Shown here: positions 7,085 to 12,804 of the stretch, piece after piece
Numbering within the stretch: position 1 is the stretch's first letter
How the letters are laid out: each line of letters starts with the position of its first letter
From: an uncultured Candidatus Saccharibacteria bacterium
Lineage (GTDB): Bacteria; Patescibacteriota; Saccharimonadia; Saccharimonadales; Saccharimonadaceae
Assembly: GCA_938049075.1 (NCBI GenBank)
Contig: CALICZ010000108.1
Coordinates: forward strand, 1-12,804
Direction of reading: 5' to 3'
Length of the DNA: 12,804 nucleotides
Translations under genes and position numbers: made by a program
Notes under the pieces: model-generated
What the model was told of the DNA's origin: nothing
What the model saw: only the letters and a program-made list of their open reading frames with translations
Database searches by the model: none

Positions 7085-8515
7085 CTAGCGCTCGAAGGTG
7101 CGGACGCTCAGCGTATCTGTCCCACCAGTCGCGCCAGGTTGGCGACCACTGATAATAACAGCAGTAACCGATGAGACATCACCGAAGGCACCTTGGCTGA
7201 GTAGCTCGCGCGTTAGGTCGCTCCCAAGCTGCTGGCTGTCGGGCCGGACGAAGCTGCGCGTTGCATACGACAAGGCAAGCTGCTGCGCCACGCGAGCATC
7301 TGATGCCACAGCGATAATTGGTAGCTCTGGGCGGCAAGCGGCAATACGTGCGGCAGTTGCACCAGAGCGTGTCTCGGCGACGATCACTGTTGCATCAACT
7401 TTATGAGCAACATCAACGGCAGCATGAGCAATCGCATTGAGCCGGCGGTTGGTACGACCCTCCTTGATGGGCATGTCATTCATCGGCCAGCGCGACTGAG
7501 TGTAGCGCACGGTGTCAGCCATCATCTTAACAGCCTCAACTGGGTAGTCACCATTGGCTGTCTCGTCAGAAAGCATCACAACATCTGTTCCGAGGATGGC
7601 AGCAGTTGCAACGTCACTTACCTCAGCCCGGGTTGGTTCGGGATTATCGACCATGCTGGCTAGCATCTGTGTCGCAACAATCGAGAGCTTGCCATACTTG
7701 CGGCAGAGACGGATGATTTCGCGCTCGACGATTGGCACAATCTCTGGGCTCGTTTCGACCGCGAGGTCACCGCGAGCAACCATCACACCATCAGCCGCCT
7801 TGACGATTTCCTTGAGTGTTTCTGGCTCGATAGCCGCCTTGGTCTCGACCTTGGCAATGATTTGTGCAGTCGAACCATGGCTTAGCAAAATCTGGCGTAG
7901 GTTGTTGATATCCTCCGCACTCTGGATGAAGCTCAGTGCTACAAAGTCAATGTCTTTGTCTGCCCCAAATTCGACATCAGCCAGGTCCTTTGGTGTCAGA
8001 ATGTCACCACCAAAGTCGGTGTCTGGCAAGTTGAGCCCCTTGCGACTCATCAAGAAACCATCATTACTCAGGCGCACCTTAATAGCAGTATCGCTAACGC
8101 GCTCGGTCATCTCACCGCGCAATTTGCCGTCGAAGAGATAGACAGGCTCGCCCACCTTAACCTTGTCGGCAAGGTTGTACTGAATAGGCAGACGATTGCT
8201 GCCATCGTGCTCCTCTACCGCATGGTCAAGGATGATTTCATCGCCTGCCGCAATGTCGAAGTGGTTATCCTTGAGTACGCCAAGGCGAATCTTTGGCCCC
8301 TGCAAGTCTTGCAAAATAGCGACAGTGCGACCAACAGTAGCGCTTGCTTTGCGAATCCACGCAATCTGATCAAGCCGCTCTTCGTACGAGCCGTGGCTAA
8401 AGTTGAGACGAAAGCCATTGGCACCCGCCCGAATCAAAGCTTCTATTTTCTCTGGTGTGTTGGTGGCTGGCCCCAGAGTAGCCAGTATCTTTGTACGTTT
8501 TGTAGAGTTATTCAT
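7085..8515 (-). CDS. pyk: Pyruvate kinase
   Basis: This 476-residue enzyme, of usual length for the family, transfers phosphate from phosphoenolpyruvate to ADP, the last ATP-forming step of glycolysis. Visible elements are RTKILATLGPAT (7-18), RLNFSHGSYEER (36-47), DLQGPKIRLG (70-79), the active-site segment IIAKVETK with catalytic Lys222 and metal-binding Glu224, VARGDLAVE with Asp250, ATQML, SDETANGDYPVEA, and a C-terminal effector-type domain ending SGRQPGATGGTDTLSV. At the cation site Leu71, Gln72, Lys75 and Leu78 replace the Thr, Lys, Glu and Thr of K+-dependent enzymes, a pattern associated with K+-independent pyruvate kinases. SDETA replaces the more common SGETA. I chose the ATG at 8513-8515: an upstream in-frame ATG at 8522-8524 directly abuts the -10 box and would not be transcribed. 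Transcription appears monocistronic. Confidence 0.97.
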   Translation of the reverse strand: MNNSTKRTKILATLGPATNTPEKIEALIRAGANGFRLNFSHGSYEERLDQIAWIRKASATVGRTVAILQDLQGPKIRLGVLKDNHFDIAAGDEIILDHAVEEHDGSNRLPIQYNLADKVKVGEPVYLFDGKLRGEMTERVSDTAIKVRLSNDGFLMSRKGLNLPDTDFGGDILTPKDLADVEFGADKDIDFVALSFIQSAEDINNLRQILLSHGSTAQIIAKVETKAAIEPETLKEIVKAADGVMVARGDLAVETSPEIVPIVEREIIRLCRKYGKLSIVATQMLASMVDNPEPTRAEVSDVATAAILGTDVVMLSDETANGDYPVEAVKMMADTVRYTQSRWPMNDMPIKEGRTNRRLNAIAHAAVDVAHKVDATVIVAETRSGATAARIAACRPELPIIAVASDARVAQQLALSYATRSFVRPDSQQLGSDLTRELLSQGAFGDVSSVTAVIISGRQPGATGGTDTLSVRTFER

Positions 8516-8524
8516 TGCGTACAT

Positions 8525-8554
8525 ATTATAGCAGCATAATGCCAAATAGTGAAA
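8525..8554 (-). promoter_or_regulatory. pyk: Extended -10 promoter of pyk, leaderless or nearly so
   Basis: The minus strand reads TGCTATAAT (8525-8533), a perfect -10 hexamer with TGn extension. A weak -35, TTTCAC (8549-8554), lies 18 bases upstream. Nine bases separate the -10 from the ATG, so the transcript should begin 0 to 3 bases before the start codon and there is no room for a Shine-Dalgarno. Confidence 0.65.
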
Positions 8555-8783
8555 CATAGGCGGGATTGCCTAAGTGTGTACCCTGAGCGATGGATCGAGA
8601 ATCTTATCTAACTCTCGCCCCCCTTCATCACCCTCTTCTCTGACATAATAAAAGCCACTTATCCCTTTACACTAGAACTCAAAACAGATTAGGGTGGCCT
8701 ATTCTCATTCACTATTCGAAGAAATAGTGCAAAAAGTAAAATAAGTAGAAACGTAGAGGTTATAGTATTTGCACATTAATCAT
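8555..8783. other. Intergenic region between the divergent pyk and 79-residue genes
   Basis: About 230 bases without a gene. It contains a hairpin CACTATT/AATAGTG (8710-8716 and 8723-8729, six-base loop) without a T-tract and a small AGGC/GCCT hairpin (8558-8571). I see no coding region and no clear regulatory site other than the promoters at its two ends. Confidence 0.6.
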
Positions 8784-8812
8784 TTGACAGCATCATATAA
8801 TCGCAGTATGCT
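8784..8812 (+). promoter_or_regulatory. Sigma70-type promoter of the 79-residue membrane protein gene
   Basis: A perfect -35 TTGACA (8784-8789), a 17-base spacer and a -10 TATGCT (8807-8812). The expected start near 8819 gives a leader of about 33 bases containing a Shine-Dalgarno AGGAG (8839-8843). A TATAAT inside the spacer (8795-8800) is too close to this -35 to use it. Confidence 0.7.
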
Positions 8813-8851
8813 AGGCTACAATTGCCGCTTTAGCAGAAAGGAGACTTGATC

Positions 8852-9091
8852 ATGACCCCACCCTTTGTCCATATTATTGTAGCACTCGACTGCTTTGGCG
8901 GTATTCTCTATCTCTTGTTTGCACCGCGCATACCACGAGCTTTCTTGCCGTGGCTGACGGCGGGAATCATCGCGCTCCATCTTGTGGTAGCTGGCATATT
9001 ATACTGGCTAGGGCGAGATGGTGCGCTCCTTACCCTGCCCGGAGCGCTGTACCTTGCGGCACCAATTGTCCGACGCTACCAGGACAAATAA
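8852..9091 (+). CDS. Small hypothetical membrane protein (79 aa)
   Basis: The only plus-strand gene. Its product is very hydrophobic, with membrane segments at about residues 5-24 and 31-55 and a weaker third at about 58-73, ending in the basic tail VRRYQDK. No family is recognised. The ATG at 8852-8854 is supported by AGGAG at 8839-8843 with 8-base spacing; a TTG two codons upstream is less likely. The gene has its own strong promoter and an intrinsic terminator 61 bases after the stop codon, so it is a complete single-gene unit, which argues that it is real despite its size. Its function cannot be inferred; the neighbours are pyruvate kinase (divergent) and a proposed RNA gene (convergent). 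Confidence 0.75.
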   Translation: MTPPFVHIIVALDCFGGILYLLFAPRIPRAFLPWLTAGIIALHLVVAGILYWLGRDGALLTLPGALYLAAPIVRRYQDK

Positions 9092-9151
9092 GATTATCTA
9101 TATCTCTTACAAAAGAGCTTCTCAGAGACAAGACCACTAGTGTAAATAAGC

Positions 9152-9184
9152 AATACCGCAGCGTCATCGACTGCGGTATTTTGC
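9152..9184 (+). terminator. Rho-independent terminator of the 79-residue protein gene
   Basis: AATACCGCAG (9152-9161) and CTGCGGTATT (9171-9180) form a perfect 10-base stem with a 9-base loop, and the T-run TTTT (9179-9182) overlaps the end of the stem. It faces the convergent minus-strand terminator at 9190-9231. Confidence 0.8.
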
Positions 9185-9189
9185 TAGCG

Positions 9190-9231
9190 AAAAAAGGAAA
9201 TAGCGCTAAGCTTTGCTTAGAATAAAGCGCT
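9190..9231 (-). terminator. Intrinsic terminator at the end of the candidate RNA
   Basis: In minus-strand sense, AGCG (9228-9231) and CTAAGC (9215-9220) pair with GCTTAG (9206-9211) and CGCT (9202-9205), with an AAA loop and an asymmetric bulge. TTTCC and TTTTTT (9190-9195) follow. The U-tract begins a few bases after the stem, so efficiency is uncertain. Confidence 0.5.
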
Positions 9232-9441
9232 TTCTCTACGAGAGAAACGCAAACATAATGGCTCGCTCATGAGCAAAAGAGGAGGAATGATCACCCATCG
9301 CGCCTATCCACCTTGGTGGAGACCTCTGGCAAATCCGTTGCCAACTGGCGATAGCGCCCACGGCTGATCGCTGCACTAGTAGCCTAACCCATAGCTACCT
9401 CTGTGCTAACATGTGTTCGAAGTACCTTATCAGTACCCCCT
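9190..9441 (-). ncRNA. Candidate structured non-coding RNA, about 250 nt, unknown family
   Basis: This stretch has no credible ORF but has the parts of an RNA gene on the minus strand. A promoter-like element lies at 9447-9475, and the proposed start at 9440-9441 begins with five G residues. Hairpins follow: GCAC/GTGC enclosing GTAGC/GCTAC (9373-9406), GCGAT/ATCGC (9348-9371), TGGCAA/TTGCCA (9327-9343), TCCAC/GTGGA with a 4-base loop (9307-9320), a 10-pair stem with one bulged base (9227-9250) that overlaps and would compete with the terminator stem, and a terminator at 9190-9231. I looked for tmRNA, RNase P, SRP, 6S and T-box signatures: no T-loop and CCA end, no GAGGAAAGTCC, no GGAAGGAAGCAG, no TGGNACCGCG. 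It matches nothing I know. It could instead be a structured 3' region of the upstream gene or act in the other orientation. Confidence 0.4.
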
Positions 9442-9446
9442 ACGAC

Positions 9447-9475
9447 AGTGTAGCACTATATCGAACAATTAGCAA
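9447..9475 (-). promoter_or_regulatory. Promoter-like element for the candidate RNA
   Basis: The minus strand reads TTGCTA (9470-9475), 17 bases, TACACT (9447-9452), with TGC just before the -10 hexamer (9453-9455), which makes an extended -10. Each hexamer matches consensus at four of six positions. Together with the exact spacing this is a reasonable sigma70-type promoter. Confidence 0.45.
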
Positions 9476-9514
9476 ACGTTTGTTTCATTTTTAGGTTTTA
9501 TGAACTAAACGTTT
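9474..9514. repeat. Two palindromes AAACGTTT 33 bases apart
   Basis: AAACGTTT occurs at 9474-9481 (extended to CAAACGTTTG at 9473-9482) and at 9507-9514. The first overlaps the -35 of the proposed RNA promoter. The spacing is about three helical turns. This could be a paired operator, but AT-rich DNA makes chance matches more likely. Confidence 0.35.
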
Positions 9515-9526
9515 TCCTTTGTTTTC

Positions 9527-10471
9527 TTATACATGAAACAAGACGCCTTTATTTCCTATATCGTATGAATACTCGCTACTTTTCTTAACAATACATTTTA
9601 GAATCTTAGGTAATACTCTGTCGTACACGATGATGCTGAATATAGCAAGTGCAGCAGTAGATAATGTTGCATACGCTGAATTATTTGGTGGGCATATTAT
9701 TTGAAGAGTATCTTGGAATATAGCACCAGCTAAAACAACAACCAATGAATAAGAACCTACAGTCCAAATTGCAACTTTATAACCAAAGAAATTGATTGTA
9801 GGTTCGGGCATTTGTGTCTCACGTCGCTCTTGTGTATCGCTGCCCTTTCCAAGATACCGAGACTTAATGACATCGTAAACACTATACTTAAATACCTGTC
9901 CCTTCAGCAGAAAAAAAATACAGCCGCAAGCAAGTGCAATTATTATGAAAAACCAACTCGGTAAAGTACGAAGGGTAAACATTTTCAAACGCCTATACAG
10001 GCCGGTGAATGTATAAACACTCGATATATGAACGTTGTAGAATCTCTCATATAGATACCAACTATCTATTTTTATAAGTCCTTTTTTGGCTCTTTCATAA
10101 ATCATTCCATCTTTAAGACTCACAAAAAAATTTTTATCATTAACGATATTTATTGGAGCCATAAACCCTTTTGGTAAATTACTAAACACATAATCATATT
10201 CGTTGTTAGGGTCGTAGCATCTTGCAACCTTTCTTGTGACATGTATATCAAATATTATTTGGGCAAGACCTTCATCTTTTGCACTGTCTTTAATAACGTA
10301 AATTCTAGAGAAAGGAACCAATATTCCTTCATAATTATCTTTGTATTCTTTCTGATAATTGCCGATTATAGAGCACCCTGTATTATCATCTGCAAAACGA
10401 GTAACTTCTAAGTCGTGTTCCCTCAACTTCTCGATTTCTTTATAAAAATTTTCCTCCCAGTCATCATTCAT
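9527..10471 (-). CDS. AT-rich orphan membrane protein, soluble N-terminal domain plus three TM segments
   Basis: With the ATG at 10469-10471 the product is 314 residues: a charged soluble domain of about 165 residues, then hydrophobic segments at about 170-190, 233-253 and 266-284, and a short basic tail. The loop between the first two segments is polar (SDTQERRETQ). Cysteines sit in and near the segments (ACGC at 181-184, IICPP). I recognise no family. This start has AAGGA at 10482-10486 with 10-base spacing. A longer reading from the ATG at 10520-10522 (331 residues) is possible, but that ATG overlaps a TATAAT box and has no Shine-Dalgarno. Two sampled 60-base lines inside the gene (10081-10200) are 25% and 27% G+C, against 52% in lines of vanZ and pyk. 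This and its position between host genes suggest horizontal acquisition. Confidence 0.75.
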   Translation of the reverse strand: MNDDWEENFYKEIEKLREHDLEVTRFADDNTGCSIIGNYQKEYKDNYEGILVPFSRIYVIKDSAKDEGLAQIIFDIHVTRKVARCYDPNNEYDYVFSNLPKGFMAPINIVNDKNFFVSLKDGMIYERAKKGLIKIDSWYLYERFYNVHISSVYTFTGLYRRLKMFTLRTLPSWFFIIIALACGCIFFLLKGQVFKYSVYDVIKSRYLGKGSDTQERRETQMPEPTINFFGYKVAIWTVGSYSLVVVLAGAIFQDTLQIICPPNNSAYATLSTAALAIFSIIVYDRVLPKILKCIVKKSSEYSYDIGNKGVLFHV

Positions 10472-10520
10472 AAATATTTTTTCCTTGCAATCAGATGCAT
10501 TTATAATTTTATCTTTTGTC

Positions 10521-10526
10521 ATTATA
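10521..10526 (-). promoter_or_regulatory. Possible -10 box of the AT-rich gene
   Basis: TATAAT on the minus strand overlaps the upstream candidate ATG at 10520-10522. A start about 7 bases downstream would exclude that ATG and leave about 43 bases before the ATG at 10471. No matching -35 is seen, and in AT-rich sequence the hexamer may be chance. Confidence 0.3.
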
Positions 10527-10592
10527 CAACCATACACGAGCTATGAGCTTTGTATTTTCTTCCTGTTTACTTCGCTTAATAGTTTTTACGCG

Positions 10593-11033
10593 CTATACCT
10601 GTCGGCGCATCAGCCACGCACATAGTCCCACTCCCACCAGTGCCGCTATGCTATCGATCATTACATCGCGCAGTTCACCACTGCGCCCTGGTACGAAGAG
10701 TTGATGGATCTCATCTGTCACTGCATAGAGACTGCAACTCAGCAAGGCAAAGCTCGCCACAGTGCGCGTTCGCCAGCGACGTATATTGATGCGCAATGCA
10801 CGATACATCAATATACCAAGGATAAAATAAGCAATAATATGAGCACTCTTGCGCACAAGAAACGTTAAGATAGCTGTACTCACTCCTGGCATAGCCTGCT
10901 GCAAATGCCCAACAATCACCCCACTCTGCCCGCTAGAGATAGCAGCAGGCTGATTGGAGAGAACGAAGATAACGAGCATCCAGAGCACTGATGTAGCCGT
11001 GCAGAGCCAGTGCCATACGCTACTCCGCTCCAT
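10593..11033 (-). CDS. VanZ-family membrane protein
   Basis: A 146-residue integral membrane protein with the VanZ-family signature. VRKSAHIIAYFILG lies at 60-73, and after a further membrane helix TDEIHQLFVPGRSGELRD is at 106-123, followed by a last hydrophobic segment (about 125-142). The conserved charged residues of this motif (Asp107, Glu108, His110, Gln111, Arg117, Asp123) are all present. The name comes from VanZ of the vancomycin/teicoplanin resistance cluster, but most family members are not resistance genes and have no known reaction; this entry should not be read as a resistance call. The ATG at 11031-11033 lies inside the flippase gene, overlapping it by 14 bases, and has a strong Shine-Dalgarno GGGAGG (11040-11045, 6-base spacing). 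This supports co-translation with the polysaccharide cluster. No clear terminator was found after it. Confidence 0.9.
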   Translation of the reverse strand: MERSSVWHWLCTATSVLWMLVIFVLSNQPAAISSGQSGVIVGHLQQAMPGVSTAILTFLVRKSAHIIAYFILGILMYRALRINIRRWRTRTVASFALLSCSLYAVTDEIHQLFVPGRSGELRDVMIDSIAALVGVGLCAWLMRRQV

Positions 11034-12486
11034 GATCTGCCTCCCAAGCCTGAGCCAACTTGTCCGCCTGCTTTTGTTTGAGACCTTTCATCTTGCGAAA
11101 GAGTGTCTGCTGCAAAGTACGCAGGGTATGACGATTAATAATAACAACGCCTACACCCGTAACAATTATGTTAGCTACTACTGCATAAACAGAGTCTAGA
11201 TAATAGAGGGTAATTGCAACAGCATAGAGCAACGTCACTCCACCGATTGTTGTATAATCGTAAGTAATATTGATTGATTTTTTTATGTCACGATGGCGGA
11301 AGATTGCCACAGTAATATGCGCGGCGATCAGCGCAACTGCTGGACTGTATAGTCCAATCAGTGGTATCAGCACCACCGATAATCCAACACTAATAATTGC
11401 AGCGCTTAGCGAAGTATAGAGCACCTGCTTTGTTTCCTTTTTGGCAACATAGATTGCACTGTAGGTTCCAACAATTGCACTAAATAGTGACCCGATCAGC
11501 AAAAGTGGCACATAGCGCTTGGCATCGTGATATGTCTCATCAACCATAATAGAGAAAAATAGTGGCGCACCAGCAATGAGAATAACACCAAGGCTACCAA
11601 ATACGCGCAAGCTCATATTGGCCACTTGCGAGAAAAAAGCGTCACGATCTTTTGACCGAATATGCATTGCTGCTGACTCCGTCCATGACAATGCAAAAAA
11701 GCTATACAACGCAACAAACATCTGTGGAAACTTATACGCCACCGCATAAATACCATTGGCTGCAACACCAAGAAAGGCCGTAATAATCATCCGGTCGGCT
11801 GCGTTCACCACCCACCACGAGACATTATTTGGGATGAGCGGCAATGAGTAGCTCAGCAGCTCCTTTTTCTTACTTTTGCTCGTAAGCGACCAATCAATAT
11901 AACGATATAACCGTAGCGCATAAGCAAGATATAGTGCACACAGTACATTGCCCATTACTGTCGCCAAGAGCATACCAGTCGCCCCCATTTGAAAAATGAC
12001 AATGCAGAGGATATTGAGCACAACAGTCGTCACCCCAGCAACGAGACTCCCAAGCGCATATTTCACATTGTCACCGAAGCCACGTGCAACTTGCAGGCAA
12101 TAGTTGGAACTTATCGATGCAACAACCGCCGCAAGCGCTAACCAGCCATACGGAATCGCAATAAATTGCATAACGATACTATATACAAACGCTATCAGCA
12201 TTGTGCTCACCAACACCATCTGAAGCGAATTAGTAATAACAGTCGATTGCTGCGTTTTGCTGCCTCGCCCATCAATCAAGAAACGAAACACCGCCATTTC
12301 AAGCGAGAGCATAATAATTGGCGCTATAAGCGCAACAATCACGACAACTAAATCAACTGTACCATACTCTCCCGCTGCGAGATGTGCCGTATACAGCGGT
12401 AGCAATAAGAAGCTAATAAATTGTGTCGACATTTTGCCAAGTGCAATGACAATGGTGTTCTTGATGAGAGCGGCTGATTTTGACAT
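11020..12486 (-). CDS. Wzx/RfbX-type polysaccharide flippase (MOP superfamily)
   Basis: This 488-residue polytopic membrane protein has the length and pattern of oligosaccharide flippases, which move lipid-linked sugar units across the cytoplasmic membrane. It opens with the characteristic start ALIKNTIVIALGKMSTQFIS followed by FLLLPLYTAHLAAGEYGTVDL, and continues as about a dozen or more hydrophobic helices joined by short loops. A central polar stretch, AMHIRSKDRDAFF, lies at about residue 270. The last 25 residues are a charged cytoplasmic tail. The family assignment is firm but the sugar substrate cannot be read. The ATG at 12484-12486 is placed about ten residues before the first helix, as in homologues, although no Shine-Dalgarno precedes it. 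It begins 34 bases after the pyruvyl transferase ends and overlaps the VanZ gene, so all three are probably one operon whose promoter lies outside the window. Confidence 0.9.
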   Translation of the reverse strand: MSKSAALIKNTIVIALGKMSTQFISFLLLPLYTAHLAAGEYGTVDLVVVIVALIAPIIMLSLEMAVFRFLIDGRGSKTQQSTVITNSLQMVLVSTMLIAFVYSIVMQFIAIPYGWLALAAVVASISSNYCLQVARGFGDNVKYALGSLVAGVTTVVLNILCIVIFQMGATGMLLATVMGNVLCALYLAYALRLYRYIDWSLTSKSKKKELLSYSLPLIPNNVSWWVVNAADRMIITAFLGVAANGIYAVAYKFPQMFVALYSFFALSWTESAAMHIRSKDRDAFFSQVANMSLRVFGSLGVILIAGAPLFFSIMVDETYHDAKRYVPLLLIGSLFSAIVGTYSAIYVAKKETKQVLYTSLSAAIISVGLSVVLIPLIGLYSPAVALIAAHITVAIFRHRDIKKSINITYDYTTIGGVTLLYAVAITLYYLDSVYAVVANIIVTGVGVVIINRHTLRTLQQTLFRKMKGLKQKQADKLAQAWEADHGAE

Positions 12487-12520
12487 GGGCTAGGCTAGGT
12501 TTATGCTATTCTTTCATTTT

Positions 12521-12804
12521 TTATTCGATTGATTTTTTTAATATATAAAACGGCTGGTGTGGTGTTTTTGTTTGCTGTTTTATTATATCGTTAACACTAG
12601 CTTGGACACTAGCTTTTGTTTGTGCAAACATAACAGGATAACCCCCTTTTATCCACTCATTAAACACCCCTTGCACTTTTCCATTGCTATTGTTGAGTGC
12701 AATACATGGTGTATTAGTAATTGCACAAAAGATCATGCCATGTAGCCGATCTGTAACAACGAGACCTGCGGATGCAAACTGCCCCCAGAGCCGCTGCAAC
12801 TCAC
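12521..12804 (-). CDS. Polysaccharide pyruvyl transferase family protein, C-terminal part only
   Basis: The last 94 codons of a gene whose start lies outside the window. The fragment contains VVTDRLHGMIFCAITNTPC followed by a NNSNGKVQG segment, the C-terminal signature of the polysaccharide pyruvyl transferase family. These enzymes transfer a pyruvyl group from phosphoenolpyruvate to sugars of exopolysaccharide or secondary cell-wall polymers, using a GT-B-like fold. The remaining residues form an amphipathic C-terminal tail rich in Lys and Gln. The stop is TAA at 12521-12523 and the flippase follows after 34 bases. Other members of the fold have different acceptors, so only the family is claimed. 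The context supports a role in assembly of a surface polymer. Confidence 0.85.
   Translation of the reverse strand, partial: ELQRLWGQFASAGLVVTDRLHGMIFCAITNTPCIALNNSNGKVQGVFNEWIKGGYPVMFAQTKASVQASVNDIIKQQTKTPHQPFYILKKSIE

Noticed and set aside
9268..9366. A 32-codon plus-strand ORF (starting MSKRGG, containing PPWWRP) with a GAGGAGG sequence inside it.
   Set aside because: The GAGGAGG is only 1 base from the internal ATG and lies downstream of the first ATG. The ORF ends in TGA, which no other gene here uses, and it lies inside the hairpin cluster.
9190..9441. Possible tmRNA, RNase P RNA, SRP RNA, 6S RNA or T-box leader.
   Set aside because: The key conserved sequences of these RNAs were looked for on both strands and not found. 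The TTCGAA near 9417 is not flanked by pairing T-arm stems.
10593..11033. Glycopeptide resistance function for the VanZ-family gene.
   Set aside because: No vanHAX-type genes are present and most VanZ-family proteins are unrelated to resistance; the context points to surface polysaccharide.
815..12804. Alternative genetic code with TGA as Gly or Trp, as in some candidate-phyla bacteria.
   Set aside because: All genes read through completely under the standard code with no in-frame TGA, and Trp is encoded by TGG.
1..12804. CRISPR arrays, insertion sequences, tRNA or rRNA genes.
   Set aside because: I saw no regularly spaced repeats, transposase motifs, terminal inverted repeats around a gene, or tRNA cloverleaf signatures on either strand.

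Overview
The window is most likely chromosomal DNA from a candidate-phyla (CPR/Patescibacteria) bacterium, probably Saccharibacteria (TM7). This is inferred from four things: a MurE-type ligase whose P-loop lies only about 50 residues from the N-terminus, compact gene spacing, very long low-complexity acidic proteins beside housekeeping genes, and remembered similarity of the ligase, helicase and pyruvate kinase to that group. No database search was possible. Sampled 60-base lines in the housekeeping part are about 52% G+C. The standard genetic code fits every gene.

All genes but one lie on the minus strand, so the transcriptional order runs from high to low coordinates. At the right end is a cell-surface polysaccharide cluster: a polysaccharide pyruvyl transferase fragment, a Wzx/RfbX-type flippase and a VanZ-family membrane protein whose start overlaps the flippase end. 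Next comes an AT-rich gene for an unrecognised three-TM membrane protein (9527-10471) that looks foreign. Below it, 9190-9475 holds no gene but carries a promoter-like element, a run of hairpins and a terminator, and is proposed as an orphan non-coding RNA. The only plus-strand gene (8852-9091) encodes a 79-residue membrane protein with its own sigma70-type promoter and terminator.

The left half holds pyruvate kinase (7085-8515) with a clear terminator, a gene-free stretch of about 600 bases with several repeats, and two adjacent genes for very disordered acidic proteins (5470-6486 and 2998-5469). These two lie in the same reading frame and are separated by one TAG codon, so they may be one 1162-codon gene that was split or is read through. 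The downstream one ends in a single membrane anchor. A full-length UvrD/PcrA helicase with a C-terminal Tudor-like domain follows, then the first 258 codons of a MurE-like ligase that leaves the window.

Two genome-style features stand out. The ligase, helicase and kinase genes have a -10 box 6 to 9 bases before the start codon, which implies leaderless mRNAs. All nine visible stop codons are TAG (six) or TAA (three), with no TGA.
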